Of a stretch of DNA of 64,000 nucleotides, positions 40,265 to 51,496 are shown in pieces. Every line of letters begins with the position of its first letter. Within the stretch, counting starts at the first letter, position 1. The notes under the pieces were generated by a model. It was not told the DNA's origin, made no database searches, and saw only the letters and a program-made list of their open reading frames with translations. Origin of the DNA: Dirofilaria immitis (lineage: Eukaryota > Nematoda > Chromadorea > Rhabditida > Onchocercidae); contig JAKNDB010000068.1 of assembly GCA_024305405.1 (NCBI GenBank), positions 6,687,501-6,751,500 on the forward strand, read 5' to 3'. The position numbers and the translations under genes were made by a program.

Positions 40265-40564
40265 TATCAAATATGCGGGGCATGGGATGGTTGGGTGGAG
40301 GTGGAGTAGCTTGATATATCAGTTAAGATCGCGTCCTCTGCCAATTCTACGCTCCTTTGTATGTTTTCAAACTGTGCGATATGTGTCTTTATTTACTGTG
40401 CTTTTCCTGCCTTTGGTGGTAGGATTTTAGAGTGTTATTTCTCATATAACTGTTAATTGTATGTCTTCTCTAATCCTCTTCAAGGGCATATTATTACTCA
40501 CATTTAGTAAATTTTTGGGTATTTGACGCAATAGGTTCGGCCACTCGGGGACACTTGCGAGCAG

Positions 40565-40581
40565 TTTTTTTTTTTTTTTTT
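40565..40581. repeat. T17 homopolymer upstream of UFM1
   Basis: An uninterrupted run of 17 T, about 100 bp before the UFM1 start codon. Given homopolymer problems elsewhere in the window, its true length is uncertain. Confidence 0.85.
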
Positions 40582-40678
40582 ACAAAAGTAACCGACTATA
40601 ACGAACTTTGTCCTGGCAATTGGTTTTTTCTCCTCATATTCCAGGTGGAACTTGTAAAGAATCGTTTGACTGATAAGA

Positions 40679-41398
40679 ATGGCATCAGAGCAAGCGATTG
40701 GAAAGGTTACGTTTAAAATAACGCTGACAAGCGATCCAAAGCTACCATTTAAGGTGTAAGTTATTCGATTACGATAAGTGATGATTGTAAAATAAGATAC
40801 TATTATCTTTGATGGTAGCACAGAAATAATTGAGAGAAGAAATTTATTCTTGACTGATTAACATTGTTAATTATCACTTATAGTATTTCCGGTATTCATT
40901 TATTCTTTTCGTTTTGACTCATTTTGCCATCAGCTATGTTTCGTTCATCGCATTATAAAAAAAAATCGATTAGGATGAATTCATGCTTGCTTTTGCTACA
41001 ATTATCTAATAGAGCTTGCTGTATAATCTAGTGTTTCTTACGATGAACATTTTATTTTTCAAAATCTATTCTTTTTTTTCGCTACTACATTAAATAATGC
41101 AAATATTTCAGCAGAACTTAGGATAATAACTTTACCAATTTACGAAGAATTTGAAATTCTGAAATATTCCACTAAGAAACTTAACTTCATTATTTCTAGA
41201 CTTAGTGTACCAGAGTCAACACCTTTCACTGCAGTTTTGAAATTCGTTGCCGAAGAATTCAGAGTACCAGCTGCAACGAGTGCTATCATAACAAATGATG
41301 GAGTAGGTGTAAATCCAGCACAGTCAGCAGGCAATATATTTTTGAAACATGGAAGCGAACTAAGGTTGATACCAAGAGATCGAGTAGGTTGTTCATGA
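40679..41398 (+). CDS. ufm-1: Ubiquitin-fold modifier 1 (UFM1)
   Basis: Two exons (40679-40755 and 41200-41398) encode 91 residues, the usual length for the family. The intron uses GTAAGT...TTTCTAG and splits a Val codon. The product starts [20 protein letters not shown], continues with the ubiquitin-like core ([33 protein letters not shown]) and ends IPRDRVGCS. In this family a UFSP protease removes the last two residues to expose the Gly, which UBA5, UFC1 and UFL1 then attach to targets such as ribosomal RPL26 at the ER. The precursor tail here is Cys-Ser after Gly, where I recall Ser-Cys in human. A CATATTCCAG acceptor just upstream of the ATG could serve spliced-leader addition or a 5'UTR intron. 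No frame error is seen. Confidence 0.97.
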
Positions 41399-42707
41399 GT
41401 ACGAAATACTTCATAATTTATTGCTTTTTATGTTTGATATATGTGATACGTTGATGAAATGCCAAGATAAAAGTGAGTCTAACATTCAATTTTTGATTCT
41501 TTTTGAAAGCTCAAACATTCATTCGCGATAGGTGTATTTAATAATGAAAATGAAATTGGTTGTTTCATTGTGTCGTTCTAACTTTGCTATAGCTGGATGA
41601 TTTAATGAGATTTGAATGGTTGAAACGTGTTTCTTTAATGATTTTGTTATTCTGAGATAATTTCTGAATATATTATTCATGACAATTTCGTTTATAAAGA
41701 ATGTAGGAATGGATGTGTCATTTCCTTACAATTATTCAATTGTTGCTTGATTTAAAATATCAATAAAATTACGTTCAGGAAGCATTTCTGACGTACTTGA
41801 ATCTTGTTGATTTGTTGGAATTTTTAATAGATTAAAAAACTAGTGTGTCTGACAATTTTATTCAAACTAGTCGTAAGAACTGATATCACCAAAAATTTAA
41901 GAATTGTGCGGTTATTCTGTACATTTGAATTTTTAGAGTAATAGAGGGACAACGCTGAGCGTTAGTTTTTTGAAAGTTCACATCAGTAAATTAGCATATG
42001 CATTGCAGCATCTAAAAGCCAGAAGAATTAGCTTTTTAAACTTTAAAGTTAGAGGTTTTTAGAATCCTAGTCTTGGTTCGTTAGCATTAGGGCACTCCTA
42101 TGTGTAGCTTTATGTTCTACGTCCTAATAATAGCAGTCGTTTTATTTTTATCTCTGATTAAAATACTGGTCGGATTTTAGTGACATAGCTTTGTACGATG
42201 ATTTGTCGAGAGTAAGACTTCTATTTAAGAATCATTGGAAACTTTACAAATCAATTTGAGTAAAAATAATGAATGACGTGCTTGCGTAATTTCTAATAGG
42301 CTTCTTAGGGGTATCATGTTGTGTTCAAGCTTTATGCGTAAATCTTCGAAAACTTACGATTATCCTTATTTCCCACCGATTGTTTTAAAACTGCATAAAA
42401 ATCGTCCGGCTAGTAGTCAGTTTATGTATTTTATATAAAAATTTTACAAGAAATTTTGCTATTAAATTTCGGTAACTTGATTTTTTTGTTTTTATGAGTT
42501 TTTCCGACACACTCAATTTAAGCTTAATTCAAATTCTTTGACTTATTTAGTTTTTCCCTGAAAGAATTATTAATGCTTCTTTTTCCCAAACTTAAATTTA
42601 ATGAAATACACATATTTTTATGCCACAATAATTTGTACTTGTTTGTTAGAAGGGCATGATTTCAAGATTGAGGTTTGAATGCCGTTCTTATATCGAATTT
42701 CGGCGCT
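41399..42707. other. Intergenic between convergent UFM1 and rhomboid genes
   Basis: Tail-to-tail spacer of 1.3 kb holding only 3' flanking DNA. An AATAAA lies near 41,763 on the plus strand. No exon signal was recognised. Confidence 0.6.
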
Positions 42708-45700
42708 TCAAGTATGCGGTATAATATTGAGTAGGACAAGTGCTGAGAATGAAAGGCCTGTTACTACAAAAGCAATCCACCAAATCATACGTTCCCAATT
42801 TTTCTTTCGAAAATTGCGTAACACGACAGTACCCATTAGGATGCCAGCGACAAAGCCAGCAAGATGCGATGCATGAGATATCTGAAATTGGAAGAAATAA
42901 AACTCCAAAGATATTTGAATATTTCCAGTTTTGTCAAAGATTTTTTGACCAGAAGATTATTATTTATTTAATCAACTAAATAGTGAAAGAGACTTTATCT
43001 GTGCTATTGAGATAGTAGCGATGATAGATGACCATGGATATGTCACTTGATATTAGAACTGCCAAAGCAAAAGCTCGACAAAGTGCAAATTCCATTTCAG
43101 TCCAATTAATAAGTAATTCGGCTATGTGTGCTGCAAGTAAAGCATATACACCTCCAGAGGCTCCAGCCAGATATGTTCGCGGGTCAATAGCATAGTCCAG
43201 TAAAGAACCTGGAATACAGTTAATTATTTTCCGAGAAATTTTTTCGCTGTGTTGACGAAAATCAATGTTTCACATTTTCAAAATATACCAAATGGTTCGG
43301 ATGTAACAAAATTTGATTGCCGAACACTTGAAAATAATTTTTTTAATTTTCAAAATATTGATAATAAAATGGGATACTGGTAAAACTTACCGGCCAGAAC
43401 ACCAGACAAATATACCAAACCAATTCTCCAAAATTTATGAACCAACTCAAGTGGAATGCCAAGAACGATTTGTGTTAATACATTGAAAGCCAGATGTGTT
43501 ATTCTGAATTATCATAATATCGCAATATTTCTAGGATCTTTCGAGAAATTTTCAACTTAAGTCATCGAAAATCATGATAACACAGTTAAGCGTAGAAAAC
43601 AATCGTACCCTATATGAATAAACATATAAGTGAAATATCGCCACATTTCACTGTTTTTATGAGGATTGAATATGAGAAGAGATTTTGCGGTACTGGTCCA
43701 TACATTTCAATTCCACTTCGCAGTTGCACGACATAGTAAACATATACTGCTATCTGAAGCGCTCTTCTTTTTTCTCGAAATAACATCAAAAAGAGATCCG
43801 CTATGATATGCGATATGAGGATCTCATTTCATTTTATTCTTAATTAAACAAGGAGAAGTATAAGGATGACTTACTGTCATCAAAAATTTCAGCTTATCCA
43901 TTAATCATGGAATAGTCTTCGAAATATAAACATATTCTCATAATTTTAGTTTAATAACTTTTGATATCATCATTTCTCTTTAAAACTATTAAATATTGCA
44001 AGCTGTAAACATTAAAAAATAGACTAACAATAATAACATGAACTTGCTTCTAAAATAGATATACAAATCATGAAGAACGGTGGAGGGAAGCAGTTATATT
44101 GTTGTAAATAATTGAACGGTATTGTTCGACTGCTTCGAGGCACTACCATTTGCGCCGCTCGGAACAGTACATGCCGCATCCGCAACTTTTAGCTTTGCTC
44201 ATCTGGAATAGTTGAACACAGATGAAACATTATAAGAATTATAAAATAATAAAATCTTATTCAAAATGAAACTACTACTATCAAATCAAATCAAAACAAA
44301 TATACCAGAGTACAGAATTCAGCAAAATCGAGTAGATGATCACCATTCTTATCAACGTTTTTCAATAAATTGTTCGCTTCCTCTCTTGACAATCCGAATG
44401 AAGCTGCCGAATTATAAACAAATCGTCTCAAATCATGCGTTGCGATATAACCATCGTAATTTGTGTCGAACTGGAAATTTATTCATCTGTTTTTGCACAT
44501 ATTCAATTGATCAAAAATCTTAATGCTGATTAATGAATCATTTAATGCAAAATATCACTTATAAGCTACTTCTTTGATAAATATTATATATTATTGGTTA
44601 TTTGTATGTTACTTAGTAGACAGTGTTTGCACTGATACAATTTTATAACAACACTCGAAATGAAGCATATGCCTCTAATATTTCGGATAAATGAATTATA
44701 TAGTAAATGAGCAAACATTATAGCATATCATTATTCACTAAAGGATTAATGATGTAAGAATCAACGATAAGAATCGTTGAATGAGCTGCTTTTGTTTCAT
44801 TCATCGTAACTTCCGAAAAATCGGATCAGATTCAACAGCAGCATAATAACAAGCTAAAAAGATTAGAGAAGAAGTCAAAAAGAAATAGGAGATAAAAAAT
44901 GGAATGATCTAAAAGTAGGTATGATAATAGTAACCATTCGGAATATACTAAGCCATGAATTACATCCATTGGCTACTTCATACTCATATCTTCTTCCACC
45001 ATCCATCGTTTGTTTTATTTGGCCTTCGTTCGAGGATCGCAGCTGTGCTTTCCCTTTTTGTGTAAATGTGATGATTATTTGATTATGTGATATCGAATGC
45101 TATTGACGAGAAGAAAATTGAATAGATGAATGAAATTCGCTCTAATCAATAATATCATAAAAAGTATTTGAAGGATTCTTCCGAACATGAATATTTCTGA
45201 ATCCTAAGTTATATTCCGAAACATTCATTTAAAGAACAAATTAAATTGTGACTAGAATCATACGCTTTTCATGATCTGATTGATCGACTCCTTATATTAT
45301 TGAGCCAAACGTATCATTATTCGGGTATTGCATTCATTATACTATGGTTAAATTGTTTGTATCCTGACAGATGCAGAATTTAAATAATAGTAAGGGATAA
45401 GAATGGTACTTAATCAGGAATTAGAAAGATTTTTTTAATCCACTTCTAATTCAAAGACCTCTGAGGTCGTTACACAATTAAAGAAATATATGTTTTGAAT
45501 TCTTTTCATTAAATGAATCTTTAGATTTGGTCCATCATCATCGTTCATTATTTAGAAACCTTCCATCCACTCAATAAAATTATACGAAAAAGAATAAAAA
45601 AGATTTATAAATTATATCCTACATCATTTTCGAATCATCAAGCAACTTCTCGATAACTTTGCATATTATGAAGATAGATAATGAGAAAAGAAGAGAAGAA

Positions 45701-46331
45701 AAGAAAAATATTTCATTTAAAAAATGAGAAAGCAAATAGGTTAGAGTGACCGCAACTGCTCGTTACTATTATCATTATTGTCAATGATTACTTTCCTGTC
45801 CATTGTAATCTAATTGACCAACAGTTGAGTGAGCAGTTCATCTCCTCCTTACTCATTTCATATTCTGACCACTGCATTATCAAATAGAAATTGATCATCA
45901 TTCTAAATATAATTATGAGCGTTTTTATCGATAATTCATTTTACAGTAGGAAAAGAAAAAGATTAATCATATCAACTAACAAATCGGATTCGTTCTATCC
46001 ATTAGTTTTGAAAGTTTTTAATTTAAATTTTCTAAATTTATTGAACTACAAACAAATCGATTATTTCGTTACAATAAGAAAGAGATATCTCAATAATGCT
46101 ATAATTGAAGGACGAAAAAAAAAAAAGAGCGCTGTAGCATATGCAATCGATGAGTTAGTAGTAGTTTGAATGATTCTTTTTCTACTTTCTCATCACTTCT
46201 GCACCATTTCGAGGGCAATTTTTATGGTAGTGAAATATTTTCAAAAAGATGGTCGCAATTTTAAAGAAGGGAGAGGAGAGCACCTTGCCAGTGATATAGT
46301 TATTGACATCAACTAGACGATGAGACAGCAT
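42708..46331 (-). CDS. EF-hand rhomboid intramembrane serine protease, RHBDL1/RHBDL3 type
   Basis: Exons in coding order are 46331-46284 (tentative first exon, MLSHRLVDVNNYITGK), 44470-44306, 44202-44048, 43753-43609, 43503-43391, 43208-42994 and 42881-42708, about 338 residues. Two EF-hand loops come first: DTNYDGYIATHD and DKNGDHLLDFAE, the second fully canonical for calcium. Then come the first membrane helix region (PPPFFMICISILEIAVYVYY), the WR loop (EMWRYFTYMFIHIG), H and N of ITHLAFN, the catalytic Ser in GASGGVYAL and the catalytic His in HASHLAG. All catalytic residues are present, so the enzyme should be active. The family cleaves membrane-anchored substrates within the bilayer; the target here is unknown. 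Frame breaks at 44187-44190 and 43689-43690 each need one extra base. One intron is probably GC-AG. Confidence 0.93.
43754..44047 (-). other. Probable GC-AG intron in the rhomboid gene
   Basis: Reading the minus strand, the exon ends ...ISILE and is followed by GCAAGT, the textbook GC-type donor. The next exon begins IAVYVYY after GCTTCAG. This join aligns without gaps to vertebrate RHBDL proteins. The nearby GT would add a residue and change phase. Confidence 0.7.
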
Positions 46332-47306
46332 GTTATTAAAGTTTGGATAAACAATATATCATGATGAATCAAATGTTTTAATCACATCTAATTCATGTTG
46401 CATTTCTCGAATTGCAACATAATCAATGCATGTTCAAAAACTATTTCATGATTAATTAAATTCTATCCAATATGCTCATTGTATTAGTCAGATCGAAGCT
46501 CTCTAAGTTATGTCGGTCCGTAAGTTTATTTTCTGTAATTAAAATTTTAAAGTATACAAGCAGTAACATATGCTAACAAATTTCTCGTATTTCTGTCATC
46601 AGGTATTCTTACAATAATTTCTTTTGGAATGAATTTTAATTTGCGTTTTATGAATGTCAGTCCAACTAATTATCATCCGTTCATTTGTCATATTTATTAA
46701 AGTGTCATGTCATAATTTCTCTCTTATCACTTTATTTAATATAAAATTCGCAATAATTTCTAAAACAAATCATACTATTTCCTGGATTTCAGTTTCTCTT
46801 CAAATTTTCTTTGTGATTTGAATGCTACTTCATAAGATCGCATCAATAAGACGACCATCGTTATCATCATCTATTTCAATGTTTCATTTTTAATTCTTAT
46901 AATAAGGTTCAATTTTTACAACATAATTTTTTTTTTTTGAAATATTTCTTATTATCCTTGATATTTTTATATTTGCTATGTTGTTATTTATTTCATCCCA
47001 AAACTTCTCATCTATAAAGCGACAACAATTACACCTACTTGTGTCTATCATTCCACCTTTTGCACCATCTAGTTAAATTAGCCGAAGAATACTCTCATGC
47101 TCTGAGAAGTTGAGAAGATTAAACAAAATATCGCTTACGTTTTTAATTTATTTCCTTAATCAGATTATTTATGCAAAAGTTTTAAAACGATATTTTAACA
47201 TATTATTGTTATTCAAAGTTCAGTAGTAAATGACACAATAAAAGTCGTAGACACAAAAAAAAATGACAAAATGGTTAAATTTGAGATTGAATCAAATAGA
47301 AATATA
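46332..47306. other. Spacer between CNNM 3' end and rhomboid 5' end
   Basis: About 1 kb between two genes on the same strand. This would be short enough for a nematode operon, but no clear spliced-leader acceptor was seen before the rhomboid start, so an operon is not claimed. Confidence 0.4.
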
Positions 47307-50300
47307 TTATATATTTGTATGCATTCGTCGCCAGTTACGGTTCACCAGGCCTGCTCTCCGAATCTTCACGTCTTGTTCGTCAAAAATTTCTCCAACCACC
47401 TGCAGCAAGTATATAATCAGAAGCAGTTATTGTTGATTTCTGTACTAATAATTAAAACGCACCACAAGTTTTAAAATGCATAGTTCCTTCAGACCCTGGA
47501 TATTTCAGGCTTTCGACCACTGGCACATCAATTTTGTTCGACACTTTAATATATTTCATTCATTCTCATCTTTTCTCATTTTATCTACTCTGATTGCCTT
47601 CAGACATTTTACCATTTTATTCAGTGCCATCCATTCTAAGTACATTTACCATCGTTGTGCGAAATATTAGACTAAATTCTGAAGCTTTGATTTTACCTTA
47701 TCTCTAATAGTATTTCAACTCAGGCAGTTAGCAGAAAGGATTGCCTATCATAACAATGATTAGTCGACTAAATTATTTGCTTTTTAATTACAGTATTGCA
47801 TAAGAAAATTTAAAGCTCTTCTGATAGTTGTTCCTAGTGTGACTTATTTTGTAATCATAAAAACTAGTTTTTTCCATATTGATGACCGGCTTGCCGTTAT
47901 TTAGATTCCGATTGTTGTTGTTCAGCTTAAATAATTTTTTTTTCTTTATATTCTGAAGTCGTTCCTAGAATGATCATTTTTTGTTCAATCATATTTACTA
48001 ATAATCCACTTAGAATGATTATCGTTCAGTCATATTTATCCATAAATGGCATTTATTGATATGTTTTATTTTCATCCCTTTGCCAAGTTTTATAAGTAAC
48101 GTCTGATTATTTGATGTCAAAATTAGTTCTGCTGATGTTTCTTCAAAAATTTCATATTTCGACTTAATTAGTTTTCTCAGACTATTTCCATCACTCAGTT
48201 GGAATTACTTTCTTAATTTCTTCATTCAATTTTCTTACTTCAAAAGCCTCACTTCCACATATTTTCTATTTCGAATACTTTTAAAGCATTGTGATTGAAA
48301 TTTTTACCATGTATGCACCAAAGAGTGAACTTTTTGTTGACCTTCTCTATATAATTTAGGATTACTTGCATTCAAAAAATGATTGATGCCATAACCTTCC
48401 GTTCTTCTATAGATTCATATTTCTCTTAATACTTTATCAGTGGATCATAACAATTACGAAGAGCCACAGCAATAGAGAATTCTCAGATATATAACATTTA
48501 TTTTTTGAAGTACTGTGCCAACAATTATCGGAAGAATGTTTCACTTCATATTCATCTAGTATTTTAAATTTTTTGGTTAAATGATGGAACATGAGCCTCA
48601 AAATCGTTATCATTAACTTACTTAATTGCTAGTATTATTGCAATAGCAACGAAAAATAGTGTTGAATAAACGATGACTTTGAAAAATCGGAAAATCATAT
48701 GACCATGATCATCTTATTCTATATTGAAATGTTTAGAGAAGTGGATATTAAGACGAAGAAGAGAGAGAATTTGATGAAGAGAGATTGTGAAACAGAGAGA
48801 ACATTTAACAATTTTAAGACTTCAGATTTATGTGCAAAGCAATCATAGATTAGCAATGATTTGGATTATCTAGAGAAAAAGATCACAAATTTTGGAATAT
48901 CAATAACTTATCACCAATGCTATTGACATTATTTTAGTATGATTTTGTCATTTCATAGATTACAACAGGATTCAATTATTATTTAATATTTTTAATACCG
49001 CATAAATAGTCAACATTGTTAAATTGCAAATAATAACCTCTTCGATAAGATCTTCAAGTGTGACAAGTCCCTGAACAATATAGTCTCGTTTTTGCTCATC
49101 ATAAGTAAACACCATCGCAATATGTATCCCATTCCTCATTTCGATAAGTAATTGCAAAACTGGCATGCTACCAATAATGAAGCGAAATTGGCTGCTACGC
49201 TTCCATAATTGAACAACTGTACCGACTTTTAAGAAATTTGTTGTACAAAATGGTAGTAAATCTTTCATATTTAATATGGCCGTAATCTAAAACAAAATGA
49301 TAAAAAGTCTAAATGATAATATAATGATATTTACCAATAATAATCTTTACCATATTTAAAAGGATAAAGAATAATAATCTTTACCATACATAAAAGATTC
49401 ATGACAATAGGAAAAAAATTAATTAACTCATTCACTTTATTGATTTAAAAAATTATAATAGTTAATTATCATATTCCAGTATCATAAGTTCTCTAATAAT
49501 TTTTTTAAAAAAGCAATTAAAATATTTTCAAATGATGAACCGTATTGCGATCATTGCTGCTATAAATTGGAATTCGAGTGCGTCCTTTCGCAGCAATAGT
49601 TTTTAAAAGTGTTTTATCGATAATACTTTGATCAGAAAGCATAAATATGTTATCGATAGGAGTCATCACTGATCTGACTATCTTTTCTGGTAAATCAAAA
49701 GCCGCCAATACCAAATCCGTCGTTTCACCATCCATTTGTTTGCTTAATTTTTCTTGAAACAGCGTTAAGAACAGAATGCAAATGATAACTCTTTACTTCA
49801 GTTCAACTTTCGATGTTATTGGAAATTTAATTTACCTTTTGTTAAATCTTGTTGCATAGTAATCAGTGCTCGAAGAGTTTTCCGATCATACACGTCGCGA
49901 CCTTCTTTACCAAGCAACAAATCGAGAACAAGTGAAAAAGGATATGAAATAGGTGCAGAAAGTACCATAAAAATATTGTTAAATAGCGCGTTCCACTGCC
50001 AATACATAATCCATGGCTGAAGCATAGAAGTGATAATATCAAATTAAAAATAACATTTTCTTTCGTAATTCGAAATTATATATTATGTATTATATAATTA
50101 AGTGAAAGGATTTTAAGTTATTCAGTTTCAATTTTATGTTTCAGTTGTTGAACAACTTATTTTAACTCCAAGAAATTGATAGGAAAAGAAGCTATGTAAG
50201 AATGAATAATAGAAGAACAGTACTGTGCGCATATAGCTTGTGGAACAATTTCTCCAAGCAAAGTGATTATAGCAGTGGGTATCACCAATGATAATGTAAT

Positions 50301-50770
50301 CTAAAAGAATGATTACAGCAGGTAAATATCATTAACGATAAATGCAACATAGAAGAATGATTATAGCAGTAGATATCACCGACGATAATATGAATTAAAA
50401 ATTTTTAATTCCATTTTACTTTGAATCATAAAATTGATGTTGCTATGTTTTGTAGTTGAAACATAATATGAATATACTACATAAATCACGAATTTGCCTT
50501 ACATTAACAAAATATTCATCGATTGATTCGCACAGATCGCTGATAAGCAATGTGATCACTATATTGCAAATAGTATTACCCAAAACGATTGAACAAAGTA
50601 AAAAATTTCCTTGAGCTCGTAATGGTAAAATATTAGAAGCGTATTCACGTTCTTTCTTATCTTCGCTACCTTCTGCTATTAACTTAAAAAGGAACAAAAG
50701 AAAATTATAAATGCATGTTTAGATTTTGGAATATTTTATGCGTATTTCTTTTTGCATGGGAAGATGAAAA

Positions 50771-50801
<31 letters not shown>

Positions 50802-51496
50802 TAGAAAGAGTAAATGGAAAGGAAAATATTCATTCTGTGGAATAATAATGAACTAAGTTTTAGGATGCAGTAATGAACCATATGACCAATTTCAGATATA
50901 TCTTCTAGAACATCACCACCGTATTTACCTTAAGATCATCTGTACTTAGTGCCATTAGACCTGTAGTAAGGCCCGAGAATGTGGCACTTAACATGGCACA
51001 GATAGCAATTATCATTAATTCGATGTAAATAGGAAACGAATGAGTTACTGTTTCCTCCAAAATAATTTGCGTAAATTGATATTTCCCATGGCAAAGTTTT
51101 GTATTAACTGAGGTGGCTCAATACATAATTGCATTGGCCGGGTTATACTTGAACCAAACTGAAACTTGTGAACACTAACTGATATGAAACATCTTAACTC
51201 ATAGAACTGTCAATCAACACTAAGAAATATTGTATTTGCTTTTACTATATTCTGAATGTTCATTTTTTCCGACACTTTTTCCCTACATTATTCCTCTCCA
51301 CCATTACAATTCTGAAGAAGCACGCTTACAGTATCCACGGTGCACTGTAGTATACGATCATCTATTCGTCGTTCAATTTGTACATTTAAATACGCTGAAT
51401 GAACCATTTTCTCGGTGCACAAGTGAAATCAACGGAAAACCAAAATCGACTTATGTTTGACAGATGTTCGCCGAAAATAATCACCCGTTGATTCTT
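47307..51496 (-). CDS. CNNM/cyclin-M (ancient conserved domain) membrane protein, magnesium-transport family
   Basis: Recognised exons are 51496-51330, 51107-50929, 50682-50503, 50300-50224, 50016-49836, 49752-49541, 49286-49038 and 47399-47307. The first exon looks extracellular (VIIFGEHLSNISRFWFS). The DUF21 core follows: LSATFSGLTTGLMALS, LRAQGNFLLCSIVLGNTICN, LLGEIVPQAIC and APISYPFSLVLDLLLG. The CBS pair is next (VRSVMTPIDNIFMLS, TRIPIYSS, YIVQGLVTLEDLIEE), running into VVGEIFDEQDVKIRR. The family controls magnesium export at basolateral or ER membranes through its CBS module. The start codon and signal peptide were not found upstream of 51496. The cyclic-nucleotide-like C-terminal domain was not found either; the last exon reaches a stop after MHTNI or splices on. 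Frame breaks lie at 51407-51410 and 49969-49973, and the join 51330/51107 is out of phase. Confidence 0.88.
50263..50391. repeat. Degenerate ~46-bp tandem repeat x3 overlapping a CNNM exon
   Basis: Related units begin GTGATTATAGCAGTGG (50263), ATGATTACAGCAGG (50309) and ATGATTATAGCAGT (50356), each followed by a variant of ATATCACCGACGATAAT. The first copy is coding sequence of the CNNM exon 50300-50224. The other two lie in the adjoining intron. Confidence 0.7.
50770..50812. repeat. (AG)n microsatellite in CNNM intron
   Basis: A pure AG run followed by an impure GA-rich tail, lying between CNNM exons 51107-50929 and 50682-50503. Confidence 0.9.

Noticed and set aside
41140..41334. 64-codon minus-strand frame
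   Set aside because: It is antisense to UFM1 exon 2, which is unambiguous on the plus strand.
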